Made by a program: the position numbers and the translations under genes. Shown piece by piece: positions 33,866-45,141 of a stretch of DNA of 64,000 nt. How positions within the stretch are numbered: position 1 is the first letter of the stretch; every line of letters starts with the position of its first letter. This DNA comes from Fagopyrum homotropicum. Its lineage: Eukaryota; Streptophyta; Magnoliopsida; Caryophyllales; Polygonaceae. A model generated the notes under the pieces. The model was not told the DNA's origin and searched no databases. It saw only the letters and a program-made list of their open reading frames with translations. The stretch is from NCBI GenBank assembly GCA_033239125.1, contig BSWB01000006.1:119582242-119646241 (forward strand), given 5' to 3'.

Positions 33866-36394
33866 ATGTCTCAATCAGCTCTGGTTGAACCAACTCCAAA
33901 CACCGAGTCTATGAGCGGCGCTCCAAAACTGAAACGAAATAGTGCAGACATTGGATGGGAGCACACAATACTTAGTAGCGCAACTCAAGAAAAATGGAAA
34001 CGTTTGAAATGTGAGAAGGAGTTTAGTGGAGGCCTTAGCCGTGTTAAGCAACATATTGTCGGCATTAGGGGCAATATTGCCTCTTGTACCAAGTCTTCGG
34101 ATGAAGACAAGAAAAGATGCAAAGATGCAATTCTACAAGCCAAAAAGAAGAAGGTGGTTGGAAGACAAGATGATGAAAGTCTTAGAAGAGAAGTTAATGT
34201 GATAGACGTAGATGATGATGATGGTGATGGTGATGATGATGGTGATGGTGATGGTGATGGTGATTGTGATGATGATGATGATGGTGATGGTGATGATGAT
34301 GGTGGTGATGAATGTCCCAAAAAGTTACCTCGTTCTCTTGGAGAAATGGATAGATTTGTTTCAAGAATCAAGGCCGATGACATTAGCTTGAGTGAGAGCA
34401 AAAGGAAAAGGCAACAGAGCATCAACGACGCTCTCTTCAAAGAACGGAGCCTTAAAGTGAGTCATTACATGGCTAGGTGGGTGTATGAGACCGGCATACC
34501 CTTTCATGCGGTTGATAATGATGCATTTAGAATATTTATTGAGGCGGTTGGATAGTTTGGTCCGGGGTACCAACCTCCAACTCAATATCAACTCGGGGAA
34601 CCACTCTTGAAGGGTGAAGTGGAAAGAGTGAAAACCTCGCTCAAAGTTCAAGAGGAAACATGGGGAAAAAATGGGTGTTCTATCATGACGGATGCTTGGA
34701 GTGATAGAAAGAGAAGTATAATGAACTTGTGTGTGAACTCCGGTGGTTCAAATACATTTGTTGGTTCCAAAGAGGCTTCCTTAGATGCACATACCAAGCA
34801 ATATATATTTGAGTATGTTGATGAGTGCATTGACAAGATGGGGGAGAAGAATGTGGTCCAAGTGGTGACCGATAATGCTTCAAACAACATTGCGGCTTCA
34901 AACCTATTGTTTGAGAAGAGGCCTCAAATATTTTGGACTCCTAGTGCTACTCATTCCATCAATCTCATGCTTGAAGGCATCGGTAAGCTCCCATTTTTCA
35001 AAAATGCAATTACTAAAGCAAAGAACTTCACCGTATTCATCTACTCTCATCAGATTTGCATCTTCTTACTTGACATTACGAAGCTTACTTGAGAAAAAAG
35101 AGACATTGAAGCACATGATGACCTCCACGGAGTGGGAGAAATCGAAATGGTCAAAGACAAAAAGGGGAACGAGGCTTGGGCTACTATATTGTCTTCTACA
35201 TTTTGGAATGGTATAAGCATGTCTTTGAAGGTGTTTACACCTTTAGTAAGAGTGCTCCGACTTGTAGATGGAGATTTGAAACCGGCCATGGGATTTGTGC
35301 ATGGTGAGATGCTAAAGGCGAGAAAAGAGATACAAGCAGCTTATAAGAATAAAGAGGACAAATATAAGCCTATACTTGACATAGTGGATTTAAAGAGAAA
35401 GGGTCGTGTTAATACTCCACTTCACTTGATGGCTTACTTGTTAAATCCGTTTTACTTATACAATTCCGGTTCGGAATGGTCCATTGAAGAATGATAGCGT
35501 CTTATGGATGGAGCTTTTAAGTGCATTGAACGGTTTTATCCCGATGTTGATATGCAAGATCAAGTGATAAATGTGGAGCTTCCTATGTACAAAGATGGAG
35601 AAGGTGCCTTTGGAAGAGTTTTTGCATCAAAAGGGTGTTCGAAGAATGATGAACGTTATGATCCGGGTATGATTATTTCCCTTTCATTTAACTTTATACA
35701 AAAGTTAACTAGGTAGGTGTTTTGATATCTACTTTTAAATATATAATTGTTTGGTGGAGGTCATATGACAATCAAACTCCAAATCTTCTAAAGATTGCAA
35801 TTAGGATACTTTTCGTGACAACGAGTTCATCCGGATGTGAAAGAAATTAGAGCGTATTTGAAGGGGTAACTAATTAACTCTTGTTTGAATAGTTAATTAG
35901 TTATTATAGCCTTTATAATAACTTGTTGGATTGGATTATTGATTTTAACTATGTAGATTCATACAAAGAAGAGGAATAGACTACATATCGTCCGAATGAA
36001 CAACCTAGTTTATGTTCAATTCATTGCAAGGTTGTTGAATAAGAAAATGAAAAGCCGAAAAGACAAAATTGATGTGCTTCTAGCAAATGAGGCTTCACAT
36101 GCACAAGCATGAATTGTTGATGGAGTAGATGACGGTGAAGAAGAGGTATTTCCCGGTTCCAGCCTTACATGGGGTACGGTGAGTGAGGCAATGGGAGCGG
36201 ATGAAGAATTGCAACCAAGAAGAAGTGGTCGCTTTGGAGGTGTTGTAGAGGAAGTGAGAGAGCTTCATGAGGATGATTTTGTCTCCGATGTCACGAAGGA
36301 TGAAGATGGTGATGAGATGAAGAGTTTGACTTTGAGTCGGACAAGAAGATTCAAGTTCAGGAGTATGAACATGAAGAGATGGAAGAGTAGATAA
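33866..36394 (+). pseudogene. hAT-family transposase gene, copy A, broken
   Basis: Begins MSQSALVEPTPNTESMSGAP. A BED-type zinc finger follows (WKRLKCEKEFSGGLSRVKQH), but the usual Cys-x-x-Cys pair is shortened to one Cys. Then a long Asp/Gly tract from a GATGATGGT-type microsatellite (34208-34310), a DUF659 domain (CSIMTDAWSDRKRSIMNLCV, NVVQVVTDNASNN) and a middle region (GFVHGEMLKARKEI). The C-terminal hAT dimerisation domain (WWRSYDNQTPNLLKIAIRIL, SSSGCERN) is followed by an intron and a Lys/Glu-rich tail. Damage: TAG at 34553-34555, frame changes near 35050 and 35120, double stop 35492-35497, TAG at 35848-35850 and TGA at 36110-36112, the last two where copy B has Trp codons. It would have cut and pasted hAT ends; it is now dead. 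Confidence 0.85.
34208..34310 (+). repeat. GAT/GGT trinucleotide tract inside the hAT gene
   Basis: An imperfect GATGATGATGGT-type microsatellite encodes an Asp/Gly run. It does not break the frame. Its low complexity probably makes length variable. Confidence 0.85.
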
Positions 36395-36633
36395 TTTGCT
36401 CAAGTTGTGTCTAGTTATCAAGAATCCTCTTTTGCCGTTTTAGTTTATTTTGAACGTTTTTATGTATTGCATTTGCATGACTAGATTATATGCTTAAGAT
36501 GTTGAAGATTATGAAAATGAATATTTATTTGCATTATATGAATATTTTAAACAAATTTAGGAGGAATTATGGGTAATATACATGAAAATAACGTCTTGTC
36601 CATCTCGAATCCGTCTAGATGGTAGCTTTCCGT

Positions 36634-36664
36634 CCGTCTCCGTCTTATGTGTTTTGGAACACTG
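36634..36664 (+). repeat. hAT 3' terminal inverted repeat
   Basis: Reading inward on the minus strand, the end is CAGTGTTCCAAAACACATAA, a typical hAT terminal repeat start. The following bases TTATATAT (36665-36672) are the candidate 8-bp target duplication. I could not find the matching 5' end, which would lie upstream of the nested LINE-1 and elements A/B or be lost. Confidence 0.6.
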
Positions 36665-37254
36665 TTATATATATTTGCGTCAAACCTTATTGTTTAAGCT
36701 CATTTTTATCGATAGTTTTATCGATCACAACCTGTGCAGAACACACTAGTAAAATATTCAAAGTGGTTAAAATTTACCATCCTTTTCAAATTTGGCAAGT
36801 TCTTGCTAATCTAGTTGAATATGAAAATAGAAAAGATTTTGTTAACAATTGAAAAGAAAGAAAGGCTACTAAGGCATTCTAGAAAGTGCTAAATTTGTAC
36901 ATTATGTTGCATACATCTTCAAGCAATTTACAAATTTTGCTTGAGCACTTGATTACTATGGACATGAGAGTGTTGCTAAGGAATTTCAAGATGAGAAAAG
37001 TTCAGTCAGACATATACAGAGTTTTTATCGTGTAAATAAAAAAGGGTAATTCGGTCATTAGAAAATTTGTAGGTCTATGTGTGATTCATAAGTTAATCAC
37101 ATAAATAAATGTTTATTGTGCGAATTCAAATTGGGGACTTACAGTAAGGAAGAAATCTAAGAGAACATTAGACTTGTAAGAGAAAAGAAGTGTTCTTAAA
37201 AGAAGAAAGAAACCAAGCTTGAAAAGTGACAGGAGGATTACAAGGATTTGTAAG
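36665..37254. other. AT-rich spacer before the chromovirus
   Basis: No convincing gene; a short open frame at 36619-36852 is not recognised. The first ~50 bp beyond the hAT end is also present in copy B. Ends at GTTTG (37255-37259), the chromovirus target duplication. Confidence 0.6.
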
Positions 37255-37259
37255 GTTTG

Positions 37260-37656
37260 TGTTTAGTACCCCCCTTGATGCAAGAATCTAGCCAAGAGGA
37301 ATGTGTGCAGGAAAGCTTCCCACGTTTTTTGATATACGGATGATGAAAAAGATGATTACAACTGATGCTAAAAACACCTTAAATAGGCAGAAATCATGAG
37401 ATAACCTACCCACTACTCCACTAGTCTAGAGAATGGGCCTAACTAATGAAGCTATAGCTAAGAATTAGGAACCAACACTGATTAAATCTGCTAAGCCTAA
37501 CTAACTTGAAAAATAGGAACTACTGAACAAACAATTATTATTGTTAGACATCAAGATATATCAAGAAATAAATACTAGGAAAGAAATATTAATCATGTTT
37601 TGTTCTTCCTTGTATAATATTTCCAAGGCTTAGCTTTAGCTGCTGAAATCGTATCA
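37260..37656 (-). repeat. Chromovirus 3' LTR
   Basis: Plus strand starts TGTTTAGTACCCCCCTTGAT and ends GAAATCGTATCA. On the minus strand a GGGGCGGTGCAA tract precedes the LTR, a plausible polypurine tract. Confidence 0.9.
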
Positions 37657-37689
37657 TTGCACCGCCCCTGAAAATTGGAATTGTCCTCA

Positions 37690-38069
37690 AGTCCAAAAGC
37701 AGGAAACTGTTGTTTGATCAAGTCAAATTCCTCCTAGCTGTCTTCTTCAGTTGGACGCCTTTTCTAGTGAATTAACAGCTCCAAGATTTCATAATCACCG
37801 AACTTCCTCCATCGATGGGTCACCACAGAATCCTGCTGAACTAATAGCTCGAGAGAGTCACTAATGGGAGGAGGGGTTCAGGAGATCCTTGTATCCTGAC
37901 CATGAGTTGGACGAAGGAGTGACACATGAAAGACAGGATGAATTTTGGAGGTCTGAGGGAGCTCCATCTCATAGGCAACGAGATCACCCTCCTCAAAATT
38001 CAGGTCACGGCGGTGACGAGCTAGGGAGGTCATATGACAATCAAACTCCAAATCTTCTAAAAATTGCAA
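37690..38069 (-). pseudogene. Chromovirus integrase C-terminus and chromodomain remnant
   Basis: Reads RRDLNFEEGDLVAYE, then LPQTSKIHPVFHVSLLRPTH, the conserved run before chromodomains. After a break comes a chromodomain-like stretch (QQDSVVTHRWRKFGDYEILE, then KRRPTEEDS, EEFDLIKQQFP, FGLED). Two TAG stops fall exactly where chromodomains have Trp (before KRRP and before EEF). Chromodomains target integration to heterochromatin in this group. The first part is a shuffled copy of sequence also present near 39050-39120. Confidence 0.7.
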
Positions 38070-38993
38070 TTAGGATACTTTCCGTGACAACGAGTTCATC
38101 CGGATGTGAAAGAAATTGGAGCGTTTTTGAGGGGGTAACTAATTAACTCTCGTTTGAATAGTTAATTAGTTATTATAGTCTTTATGATAACTTGTTGGAT
38201 TGGATTATTGATTTTAACTATGTAGATTCATACAAAGAAGAGGAATAGACTACATACCGTCCGAATGAACAACCTAGTTTATGTTCAATTCATTGCAAGG
38301 TTGTTGAATAAGAAAATGAAAAGCCGAAAAGACAAAGTTGATGTGCTTCTAGCAAATGAGGCTTCACATGCACAAGCATGGATTGTTGATGGAGTAGATG
38401 ACGATGAAGAAGAGGTATCTCCCGGTTCCAACCTTACATGGGGTACGGTGAGTGAGGCAATGAGAGCGGATGAAGAATTGCAACCAAGAAGAAGTGGTCG
38501 CTTTGGAGGTGTTGTAGAGGAAGTGAGAGAGCTTCATGAGGATGATTTTGTCTCCGATGGCACGGAGGATGAAGATGGTGATGAGATGAAGAGTTTGACT
38601 TTGAGTCGGACAAGAAGATTCAAGTTCAAGAGTATGAACATGAAGAGACGGAAGAGTAGATAATTTGCTCAAGTTGTGTCTAGTTATCAAGAATCCTCTT
38701 TTGCCGTTTTAGTTTATTTTGAACGTTTTTATGTATTGCATTTGCATGACTAGATTATATGCTTAAGATGTTGAAGATTATGAAAATGAATATTTATTTG
38801 CATTATATGAATATTTTAAACAAATTTATGAGGAATTATGGGTAATATACATGAAAATAATCAAAAAAACGTCTTATCCATCTCGAATCCGTCTAGACGG
38901 TAGCTTTCTGTACGTCTCCGTCTTACGTATTTTGGAACACTGTTATATATATTTGCGTCAAGCCTTATTGTTTAAGCTTATTTTTATCGATAA
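38025..38993 (+). pseudogene. hAT transposase 3' end, copy B, embedded in the chromovirus
   Basis: Nearly identical to 35756-36714: hAT dimerisation domain (NQTPNLLKIAIRIL, SSSGCERNWSVFEG), intron, and a 132-residue open C-terminal exon (MNNLVYVQFIARLLNKKMKS, 38265-38663). It has Trp codons where copy A has stops. It also includes the hAT terminal repeat and about 50 bp of the same outside flank, so it was copied as a block from the locus rather than inserted by transposition. The flanking chromovirus sequence is duplicated and shuffled. Confidence 0.85.
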
Positions 38994-39038
38994 TTTTGGA
39001 GGTCTGAGGGAGCTACAACTTCTGGTTGCGATGACGAG

Positions 39039-39803
39039 CTAGGGAGTGTTGCCGGTAGGATTGAAGCCGTAACCAACGAGATCACCCTCCTCAAAATTCA
39101 GGTCACGGCGGTGTAGGTCAGCTTGTTTTTTCATGCGTGACTGAGCTTTCAAGAGGTTGGCCTTTAGACATTGCAGCATCTCATCCCGTAACTCGAGCTG
39201 CTCCTCTAGGCCAGGCAGGCGCGTTTCTCTTCGAACAAAAGGAAGTACAGCTGGAGGTTCACGCCCATAAACAAGCTGAAAAGGGGTTGTTCCTGCAAAA
39301 GAATGAAAGCTTGTGTTGTACGAGAACTCAGCCCATGGCAAGAATTTGTTCCAACGGTGTGGCTGCTCCATGCATAAACACCTTAAATAGGCTTCCAAAC
39401 ACCGGTTAACCACTTCAATTTGGCCGTCCGTCCGCGGGTGGTATGATGAGCTCATCTGGAGAGTAGTGTGACTGAGACGGAAAAGCTCGGTCCAAAAAGC
39501 ACTAAGAAACACCGGGTCCCGGTCAGATAATAAGGATCGTGGAATCCCATGGAGCCGAACGATGTCACGAAAAAATAATTTAGCTACTGACTTGCCTGAG
39601 AAGGGATGTGATAGCCCGATGAAATGAGCGTATTTGCTTAAACGATCAACCGCAACAAGGATGACGGTCAAACCGCTCGATTTGGGAAGACCTGTGACGA
39701 AATCAAGGGAGATATCATCCCAAATCTTATCCGGAAGCGGTAGTGGCTGCAAGAGGCCGCGGGGACTAAAGTTTGGTGCTTGGCTTGTTGACAAGCTGCG
39801 CAA
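39039..39803 (-). pseudogene. Chromovirus integrase core
   Basis: 254 residues. The D,D,E core is complete: SLDFVTGLPKS, LLSDRDPVFLSAFW and DGQIEVVNRCLEAYLR, followed by WAEFSYNTSFH and TPFQLVYGREPP, then EEGDLVGYG, where the frame ends next to the hAT insertion. The zinc-binding N-terminus lies in a different frame upstream (39842-40207; HDTPAVGHGG), so the protein is broken. Confidence 0.88.
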
Positions 39804-39841
39804 TTTTGAACATATAGCTGGACATCTGTCTTCATATGTGG

Positions 39842-40457
39842 TCAGTAGCAGTCGGTAGATAACTTCTTTAGGGTTTTCAGGAATCCGCCATGGCCTACCG
39901 CTGGGGTATCATGGCACTTTGCAAGGAGCTTCTGTCGCCACTGCTTGTAGTTACGAATAACCAGTCGGCCCTTGTAATAGAGCCTGAAATTGACCAGCTG
40001 AAATTCCGGGAAAGAGCTTGGATCAGATTGCTTGGTACGGATAATCTCGCTGGAGAAAGCATCGTATTGCAAAGCCTCTTCCCAGCCCGAAAACTCCCTT
40101 TTGATAGGGATGCCAAGAGCTAAAAAAATAAGCATATTGGGGTCGCCGTGACAAGGCATATGCGCCGGAGTTCTCCTTTCCTGGTTTGTACTCGATTTCA
40201 AAGTCAAAAGGAAGCAACTTCAAAAGTAAACGTTGGTGAGTATTCGTGGTAATACGCTACTCCAGCAGATGCTTCAAGCTGCAGTGATCAGTCCGTACCT
40301 TGAACCTTGATCCTAGCAAATAGTGCCGCCACTTTTGTAAAGAGAGAACCACAACTAGCATTTCACAGTCATAAGTAGACTGAAATCGGTTAGAGAAGGA
40401 GAATCCCTTACTGAAATAGGCGATGGGATGACCTGCCTGAAGGAGAATAGCGCGCAC
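39842..40457 (-). pseudogene. Chromovirus RNase H and integrase zinc-region remnants
   Basis: Broken frames: HPIAYFSKGFSFSNRFQSTY and KVRTDHCSLKHLLE (RNase H, 40257-40457), FDFEIEYKPGKEN (40023-40223), then LVNFRLYYKGRLVI and HDTPAVGHGGFLKTLKKL (39842-40207). Order and strand are those of a Ty3/gypsy pol. Confidence 0.8.
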
Positions 40458-40490
40458 ACCTTATGATGAAGTGTCGCACTCCACCGTGAA

Positions 40491-41441
40491 CTATTGGCTG
40501 AAATTGGGCAGGCGAAGCACCGGTGCTGAAGTTAGTGCATTTTTGAGAGCTTGGAAGGCCTCCTCATCCGCCTCAGACCATAAAAAGGAGTCCTTCTTTG
40601 TGAGATCCGTCAAAGGTCGAGCCATAAGGCCATATCCTTTCACAAATTTTCTGTAATAGCCAGTGAGGCCAAGAAAACCTCTTAACTCCTTGACTGTAGA
40701 AGGGCGTGGCCATTGCTGAACCGTCTGGATCTTATCTTGATCGATCGATACCCCAGCTGAGTTGACAACGAATGCAATTTCAGGCTGACCGAACATGCAC
40801 TTTGATGCCTTGGCAAAGAAACAATGGTCCTGCAGCAACTGAAGAGTTAATCTGAGGCGCTGATAGTGCAAATCGTCTGAGGCGCTATACACCAAAATAT
40901 CGTCGAAAAAAACGACAATGAATTGGCGTATATATGGACGAAAGAGATCATTCATGATAGCTTGAAATGTGGAGGGCGCGTTGGTGAGGCCGAACGGCAT
41001 TACAAGAAACTCGTAATGGCCAGAATGAGTCCGGAACGCCGTTATGTGGATATCCGCTGGATTGACTCGGATTTGATGGTACCCAGAACGCAAGTCGATC
41101 TTAGAAAATACGGAAGCGCCGTGTAGTTCATCCAAAAGCTCGTCAATAAGCGAAATGGGATACTTGTCAAGAATGGTGATTTGATTTAACTGGCGATAAT
41201 CAATGCACATACACCAGGATTGATCATTTTTCTTGACGAGCAATACTGGGCTGGAAAACGGACTGGTGTTGGGCCGTATCAAACCACTTTCCAGTAAGGT
41301 TGCAATTTGTCTCTCAATCTCAGTTTTTTGGTGGTGTAGGTATCGGTATGGTCGGATGTTAGGGGTTTTGTAGTTGGGAATAAGGGGAATGGTGTGTGTT
41401 TGGGATCGTGGAGGGGGAAGGGTGTTTGGTTCCTCAAACAC
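40491..41441 (-). pseudogene. Chromovirus reverse transcriptase
   Basis: 316 residues of Ty3/gypsy RT: IATLLESGLIRPNTSPFSSP, CIDYRQLNQIT, FSKIDLRSGYHQIRV, MPFGLTNAPSTFQAIMN and the catalytic FFDDILVYS, then GFLGLTGYYRKFVKGYG and the RT thumb. The domain itself has no internal stop, but the flanking protease and RNase H are in other frames or behind stops. Confidence 0.9.
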
Positions 41442-41456
41442 TGGATGGAATTGTTG

Positions 41457-42115
41457 TCAGAGAGGTGGTATTTCAGCCAGTATGGGAAAAGGATGATGGT
41501 TGGTGTCTAGAAGCTGGAATGTACTGAAACCGGTACCTTCAGTAGTCGGCTTGATACCTTGCAGCTTGAGCTTCTTGCCATTGTGATAGAACACCAGGAA
41601 CATGTCCCGCCAATTGATGAGAATGATGTCTAGGGTGGATAACCATTTAACTCCCAATACTAGTTTGCTAGCTCCCATGGCGAGCGGGTAGAAGTCTTGG
41701 GTAATAATGTAGCCCGGTAACTGAATCACTACACCCGGGCAAATCTGATCACATCCGACGACGTCACCATTTCCGATAGTAACACCGAATCTTGGAACGC
41801 TGCGAGTGGGGAGTTGTAATTCCAAGACGAGTTTGGCGGATATGAAGATGTGAGTTAAGCCGCTATCAACTAAGATCAAAACTGGGTGATCGTTCACTTT
41901 GCCCTGCAGCTTCATTGTCGTGGTGTTGATCTGGCCAGAGATTTGATGGAAGGATATCTCCGCCTGATCTTCACCGGTAAATTCCTTATAAAGTTGGCCT
42001 TCGTCTTCTTCGGCGTTAAGTGGAGTATCTTCTACATCCCCAGTTGATTCCATGTTGGAGAATGTAGGTTTGCACACATGGCCTGGAGAGAAACTGTCGC
42101 CACACCTATAACAAA
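41457..42115 (-). pseudogene. Chromovirus zinc knuckle and aspartic protease
   Basis: The zinc knuckle reads CYRCGDSFSPGHVC (about 42074-42115), running straight into a protease-bearing frame (41457-42077). The protease active site is LVDSGLTHIFIS, with Leu where Ala is usual (DSGATHNFIS), followed by VLGVKWLSTLD, the usual second conserved block. The frame ends just before the RT. Confidence 0.8.
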
Positions 42116-42215
42116 GGCCTTTCTCCCTACGAAGCTGTTGTTCATTCTCCCATGATCGAGGTTGTAGTGGTTGGTTGGTCGGTTGCTTGGTGGCTGATGT
42201 GGTTTGATTTGTGGG

Positions 42216-42961
42216 TTAAGTTGGGCGTGGGCCTACATATGAAGAGTTGGGTGGTCGGTTGTAGACGGTTAAAGTGGAGTTGAGTGGACGATTGTAGGAA
42301 GTTATGGCGGGTTTTGGGCCTCGATTCGGACCAGCTTTGGCTTCATATTCCAGGGCGAGGCTGGCGGCCTGGAAGACTGTGCGTGGCTTCTGAATTCTGC
42401 CTTCAGTTTTTAGATCGTCTCTCAATCCTGTTAGGAAGACTCCCAAGAGGCAGTATCTGGCCAATCGTGAACCCTAGTAGCCCGGCGAGCGAACTTGTGG
42501 CGGTGCTCAGCGACCGTGCCTATCTGTTTGATGGTTGTTAAGTACTCGTTGGGATTCTGGAACTCGGGGGGCCCATAACTCTCCTGGAAGACTCGCACGA
42601 GATCCTCCCAGCTTATAATAGTGCCATCTCCGTTTACCCATGCATACAAGTCGAGGGCATCCCCTCCTAGGTGCATTGTTGCGACCTCTACTTTCATCTC
42701 ATCCGAGATTTGAAAGTAGCGGAAGTACTTTTCAGCCTTCAGGATCTAGTCTCGTGGGTCACCACCTTCGAACCTTGGTAAGCCGATCTTGGCTCTTGGA
42801 CGCCTTTGGGCCTGAGAACTTCGGTTGCTATCTTCATCGTCCTCTCGATCATCCCACCAGCGGTGTGGATCACGCCTAGGGGGCAAGACCCGCGGGCCAC
42901 GCTGATTGGGGTCTTTTGGATTATGTTGGTCGAAACCGGAGCCGGAGCGTGTTTGCACCAT
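42216..42961 (-). pseudogene. Chromovirus gag, broken
   Basis: Starts MVQTRSGSGFDQHNPKDPNQ at 42961. A TAG at 42746-42748 falls after GGDPRD, where gag proteins of this type have Trp before ILKAEKYF. The frame continues (VEVATMHLGGDALDLYAWV, WEDLVRVFQESYGPPEFQNP) to a frame change near 42465, then LLGVFLTGLRDDLKTEGRIQ and an Arg/Pro/Asn-rich tail. Retrotransposon gag domain. Confidence 0.8.
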
Positions 42962-42971
42962 TGGATCAGAA

Positions 42972-42983
42972 GCTCTGATACCA
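42972..42983 (-). other. Chromovirus primer-binding site, initiator tRNA-Met
   Basis: Minus strand TGGTATCAGAGC, complementary to the 3' end of initiator tRNA-Met, three bases (ATT) after the 5' LTR end. Confidence 0.93.
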
Positions 42984-42986
42984 AAT

Positions 42987-43384
42987 TGTTAAGTACAACC
43001 CTTGATGCCAGAATCTAGCCAAGAGGAATTTGTGCAGGAAAGCTTCCCACGTTTTCTGATATATTGATGATGAAAAAGATGATTACAACTTATGCTAAAA
43101 ACACCTTAAAAAGGCAGATGTCAGGAGATAACCTACCCACTACTCCACTAGTCTAGAGAATGGGCCTAACTGATGAAGCTATAGCTAAGAATTAGGAAAA
43201 AACTCTGACTAAATCTCCTAAGCCTAACTACCCTGAAAAATAGGAACTACTGAACAAACAATTATTGATGTTAGACATCAAGAAATATCAGGAAAAAAAA
43301 TACTAGCAAAGAAATATTAATCATGCTTTGTTCTTCCTTGTATAATATTTTTAAGGCTTAGCTTTAGCTGCTGGAATCGTATCA
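42987..43384 (-). repeat. Chromovirus 5' LTR
   Basis: Plus strand starts TGTTAAGTACAACCCTTGAT and ends GGAATCGTATCA. Followed by the GTTTG target duplication. Confidence 0.9.
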
Positions 43385-43682
43385 GTTTGTAACACATTGA
43401 AGTATAAAGGCAAGCACTGAACATACACTAATGATATTTCATTTTGCTTAGTAACTTAGGGACTTGATTCCAATACCTTACTGCTGAATCAAAGTTGGAA
43501 GTGGTGGGTCATGGATTATAAGTTTATAGCCTAAAGCTATGGTTTGATTTTTAAAGAGTTTTAATTGGACTTGTTTACTAGTACTACTAAGCAGCTGAGA
43601 CGGAAGTGGTGTAGTTTCCACATCTGAATAACAGTTTATAGTAGATATATTCAAACAAAAAAAGGAGACAAAGAAAGGAACT

Positions 43683-43946
43683 TTACCTACAACAATCAAA
43701 ATTCATCTGTGATTTCATATGAACCCGACCAATGCAGAACAAAGGCCTCAACTCTGGATATCCAGCATCTCTCATTGCTGACAGAAATTGTTCCACAACT
43801 TCATAAGTTTGCCTAGCAAGCTCTGTAGATGGGCAAATTGCTAATCCAAAGGAACCTTCTCCATTAACAATTGACATCATTACCTCCTCTTGCAAAGACA
43901 CCATGATCAGAGGCAGTACAAACACGAGGGTCTTCCCTGAAATAGT
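43683..43946 (-). pseudogene. DEAD-box RNA helicase exon fragment (plant RH35-like)
   Basis: One minus-strand exon after a clean acceptor (TACTATTTCAG at about 43947). It encodes GKTLVFVLPLIMVSLQEEVM, then EGSFGLAICPSTELARQTYE, VVEQFLSAMRDAGYPELRPL and FCIGRVHMKSQ. This is the walker A end and motif Ia region of plant DEAD-box helicase 35-type proteins, spliceosome-associated enzymes. Motif Ia has Thr where Arg is expected (PSRELA). No motif II (DEAD), III or VI is found nearby. Probably a gene fragment captured or duplicated into repeat DNA. The exon end at about 43682 has a GTAAAG donor-like sequence. Confidence 0.75.
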
Positions 43947-44042
43947 AAACTTATAACAGATCAAATCATGCGCGTGCGGTTTGCCTAGTATAAGAAGAAG
44001 ACCTCCATGCATAATTACAAAACATAAGAAGAAGACCTTCAT

Positions 44043-45141
44043 GTCAAATAACTACAAAATTTCCAGTTTCTTATCATTTTCTTTTTCTTCCTTCCTTACC
44101 TTCTTTAAGCATTAAGACTTAACTGTGTTTCACAATGATCAAATCTAATCATAACGCAATCTCATTTCAAACCAATTATCCACACTCTCTTCTCTAGCTT
44201 TCTCATAGGTCTCGCTGCTTTCAACTGAAACAGAGCAAGCATTGAAAAGCTGAGAGAAGCACAATCAAGAACCGAAATCTTGAAGACTTTGGAGCTGAAG
44301 ATGGTGACCAAGAGCTACAATTACCACATGTTGTTGCTTCCTCTCGTTCTTTGATATATTGGTGACCAGAAGCAACATAAGATATACTTGTTGAATGTAA
44401 GTAGAGGGTGAAGTTGATGTATCATTCAACATATTAGTCCAAGATCTCCTGGGCTTCAATTATATTCTGCTCACTAAAAACATCAAGTAATTTAAATATA
44501 GAATGAATGCATGATCAACTATGAGTTAGCGTAATTAACCAACAAATAATCACAAAAGAAAGAATAGCAGATGCATAATCACAATTCACACAAGCATTTC
44601 ATCGAACACTTGATGGGATCCAATTAACGAACAGTCAATCACAAACAAAAGTATAAGCATGAATGCATGATCAACTATGAGATTTAGGGAGGAGTAACAC
44701 AACGTTGCCTCGCTCAAGAGACAGAAAAGCATCACATGTTAAACATGGGAGATTATGTTATTTTTATACCTCAGATATGGCATTGAGATCTTGGACACAT
44801 TCATCCCTTGTTATACCTCCACATCAGCGTAGCTTCCATTGCAGCTCTCTTTGGATGACTGCAACCATTAGTTGATTCATGTACATCTGCAGAAGATGGT
44901 TGCTTCCCGGTAATATTGGTCTCATCGGTTGAAAGATTCAATCGAGTTTTCATTCCCTTTGATCGCTATTTCATTTTTGTCTGATTCAAAATCGGCGATC
45001 ACCGTTTGTACTTCACACCTCCTCTTCTGCAGCAAACCTTCCATTACAGGTGGAAATTTATTTCACGATTATGGTTGTTTGTTGAAGATAAATTGTTTGA
45101 AATCAACAAATCTGTCTATATTTGTTGAACGATAATGTGGG
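44043..45141. other. Non-coding spacer
   Basis: Only short open frames without recognisable product. No RNA gene or clear repeat ends seen. Ends at the first TRIM LTR. Confidence 0.5.

Larger units (their letters stand above)
37260..43384 (-). mobile_element. Chromovirus-type Ty3/gypsy retrotransposon with hAT fragment inside
   Basis: LTRs 37260-37656 and 42987-43384 (397 and 398 bp) flanked by GTTTG at 37255-37259 and 43385-43389. The primer site matches initiator tRNA-Met. Minus-strand remnants of gag, CCHC knuckle, protease, reverse transcriptase, RNase H, integrase and chromodomain follow in normal order. Short LTRs with an iMet primer and a chromodomain point to chromoviruses, perhaps the Reina group. 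Many stops and frameshifts. The integrase C-terminus is split by a 969-bp copy of the neighbouring hAT 3' end. Confidence 0.9.

Noticed and set aside
33985..34440. Ser/Pro-rich frame antisense to the hAT gene
   Set aside because: It is the reverse reading of the GAT/GGT microsatellite and transposase.
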